Shown: positions 14,149 to 15,349 of the stretch, in pieces
Layout of the letters: each line of letters starts with the position of its first letter
How positions within the stretch are numbered: position 1 is the stretch's first letter
Source of the DNA: Pseudomonadota bacterium
GTDB taxonomy: Bacteria; Pseudomonadota; Gammaproteobacteria; Burkholderiales; SHXO01
Assembly: GCA_023430065.1 (NCBI GenBank)
Contig: JAEZCG010000097.1
Span: forward strand, 1 to 15,349
Length of the DNA stretch: 15,349 bases
Direction: 5' to 3'
Notes under the pieces: model-generated
The model's input: the letters and a program-made list of their open reading frames with translations, nothing else
What the model was told of the DNA's origin: nothing
Database searches by the model: none
Made by a program: the position numbers and the translations under genes

Positions 14149-14956
14149 TTATCCCCCTAGAGGTATTGTAGGTAGCGCGATTCCCGGCCACGGGCGTGGC
14201 GGCAGATCGCCTGTTCGCCGGGTGCAGGATGCCGCCGCGGCGAAGCCCGCGATTCTACAAGAAAAAATCCAGATCTCCCAGATGCGGGCGGCGAGTCTCC
14301 TTGGGAGCCCCGCCGGATTGTCGGGGAAATTGACATTCTGTGAGGTTTGCACTTGTTCAGCTGAGACACCGCGATATTCGCTCTTCTCACCCGAAGCGCA
14401 TATTGCGCGCACCATTGAGTGCCTCGTGATGTCGCGCCCACCGGTACGGTGAATCCGCCTGAGGAGATGCCCGAGCCGAGCCTGCTTGACCTGCTGGGCC
14501 TGATCGTCGTTGCGGCCGGTTTCCCTTGAGGCGATTCGCCTGAGACATTACGCCCCTCACCAAACTTCGAGAGGCGGCTGCACGCCAGCTTCTTTGTGTT
14601 GATCGGCCGGCATCCCGGTCCTCTGCCGCACACGGACACGTCGATATACGTCCGTCGCGAGATGGCGACGCGCACGCGGCAGGCCACGAGACCCCCAGCG
14701 GAAGGTAACGAGGGCGGGAAAGCGGCGCAGCGTGCCGTTTCTAACGTCGCGGCTGTCGTGAATGCACGACTGGCGCAGTATCTAGCATGACATAAGCATT
14801 CTCGGGGTTAGCCCAACATCCTGTTGTTCTAACGTGTCATTTGAAAATATTCCAGGCAATCCGTCGCGGTGGCAGGCACATTGCTAGCTGGCGCGCGGCC
14901 CACGCGCGTTCCGCGTCCGTGGTCCTTGTCGGTTCAACCACGGATGCCCGCCCGAT
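14149..14956. other. Long gene-poor stretch between hppA and the S8 protease
   Basis: About 800 bases. It should hold the promoters of two divergently transcribed genes, but I find no convincing −35/−10 pair. On the minus strand TACAAT (14170-14165) and TAGAAT (14257-14252) resemble −10 boxes for hppA without a good −35. On the plus strand TTGTTC (14824-14829) before an AT-rich TTTGAAAATATT segment could serve the protease. Two short frames, 14419-14529 and 14662-14790, have weak support. No RNA gene or repeat is seen. Confidence 0.45.
14419..14529 (+). CDS. Doubtful short ORF with a hydrophobic end
   Basis: A frame of 36 codons from GTG 14419, or 20 codons from ATG 14467, ending at TGA 14527-14529. 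The last 20 residues (MPEPSLLDLLGLIVVAAGFP) form one hydrophobic helix. GAGGAG touches the ATG directly, which is too close for normal initiation. It could be a small membrane peptide, a gene remnant or chance. Confidence 0.15.
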   Translation: MPRDVAPTGTVNPPEEMPEPSLLDLLGLIVVAAGFP

Positions 14957-15349
14957 ATGCCTCGATCCTTCCGCCATGCCGTCCGCGTAGCGCTGCTCGT
15001 CTGCATGACTGCATTTGCTCCGGTCATGCTGCCGTCCAACTCGATGGCCGAACTGGCCGTGCAATCCCTCCCCGACGGCCGCTACTACGCCAAGGGGCGC
15101 CTGCTGGTGCAGACGCGCGCTGGTCTGAATGATGAGGAGGTCGACAAGGCGCTGAAGGGGCACAAGGGCAAGCGGCGCGGACGGATCAATCGAATCGACG
15201 TGCACATCGTCGAGTTGCCGGAGCAGGCCAACGAGATGGCGGTGGCCAAGGCGCTGCGCAAGAACCCGAATTTCGAGGCGGTGGAACTGGACTACGCCTA
15301 CGAACCGGAGATGACGGTCAATGACACCTACTTCGGCAGCGCGTGGCAT
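14957..15349 (+). CDS. Subtilisin-like (S8 family) serine protease, N-terminal part only
   Basis: 131 codons are visible and the frame is still open at the window end. The ATG at 14957 gives a signal peptide: basic start (RSFRHAVR), hydrophobic core (about 11-25), likely cut after SMA at residue 31. Next is a prodomain-like segment resembling the fervidolysin-type N-terminal prodomain: GRLLVQTRAGLNDEEVDKAL (47-66), INRIDVHIVELPE (77-89) and VAKALRKNPNFEAVELDYAY (96-115). The last residues, VNDTYFGSAWH (121-131), match the stretch that in many secreted subtilases opens the mature protease (the P-N-D-P-x-F-x-x-Q-W-H type). The catalytic Asp, His and Ser all lie beyond the edge, so the assignment rests on the prodomain and junction. 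No clear ribosome binding site is visible. Confidence 0.75.
   Translation, partial: MPRSFRHAVRVALLVCMTAFAPVMLPSNSMAELAVQSLPDGRYYAKGRLLVQTRAGLNDEEVDKALKGHKGKRRGRINRIDVHIVELPEQANEMAVAKALRKNPNFEAVELDYAYEPEMTVNDTYFGSAWH

Noticed and set aside
14662..14790. 42-codon frame beginning MATRTRQATRPP
   Set aside because: It has no ribosome binding site, mixed codon use and no recognised family; the support is too weak to list as a gene.
14837..15349. Minus-strand open frame of 170 codons at the right edge
   Set aside because: The plus strand here encodes a signal peptide plus a subtilase-type prodomain; the minus frame is its shadow.

Overview
The window is GC-rich, densely coded DNA of a Gram-negative bacterium. 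The γ-class carbonic anhydrase, FbaB-type aldolase, K+-independent H+-pyrophosphatase, periplasmic Cu/Zn SOD and PAS-GGDEF-EAL protein fit a beta- or gammaproteobacterium; I cannot name a genus. There are no tRNAs, rRNAs, CRISPR arrays or recognisable insertion sequences. Both edge genes are cut by the window.

Layout. (1) 1-2059, + strand: the 3' part of a sialidase-like Asp-box propeller protein, followed by a small exported SH3-like protein. (2) 2144-5237: a γ-carbonic anhydrase on the minus strand, divergent from a tight + strand cluster of class I fructose-bisphosphate aldolase, Cu/Zn superoxide dismutase, a small exported six-cysteine protein and a VOC/glyoxalase-fold protein. (3) 5238-5966: a mostly gene-free stretch ending in an AT-rich promoter region with an inverted repeat. 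(4) 5938-8842: two overlapping mini-ORFs leading into a membrane PAS-PAS-GGDEF-EAL protein for cyclic-di-GMP turnover. (5) 9138-11616: a heme-oxygenase-like diiron oxidase and a cytochrome P450, closed by a very strong terminator. (6) 11683-14148, minus strand: a membrane proton-pumping pyrophosphatase with an extra C-terminal OmpA-like domain. (7) 14149-14956: a long gene-poor stretch. (8) 14957 to the end: the start of an exported subtilisin-like (S8) protease, running off the window.

The most interesting unit is the diiron oxidase/P450 pair. These proteins have unrelated folds and both are oxygen-activating, yet they end in nearly the same arginine-rich tail, DRR-x6-AFPERRxGERRG. Most of the shared codons that can differ synonymously do so, which argues for conservation of the peptide rather than a recent DNA copy. 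I infer a two-enzyme oxidative module with a shared docking, localisation or recognition tag; the substrate is unknown. Second is the HppA-OmpA fusion, whose expected topology places the OmpA-like domain in the periplasm. Third is the stop/start-overlapping mini-ORF chain ahead of the GGDEF-EAL gene, which suggests translational coupling.
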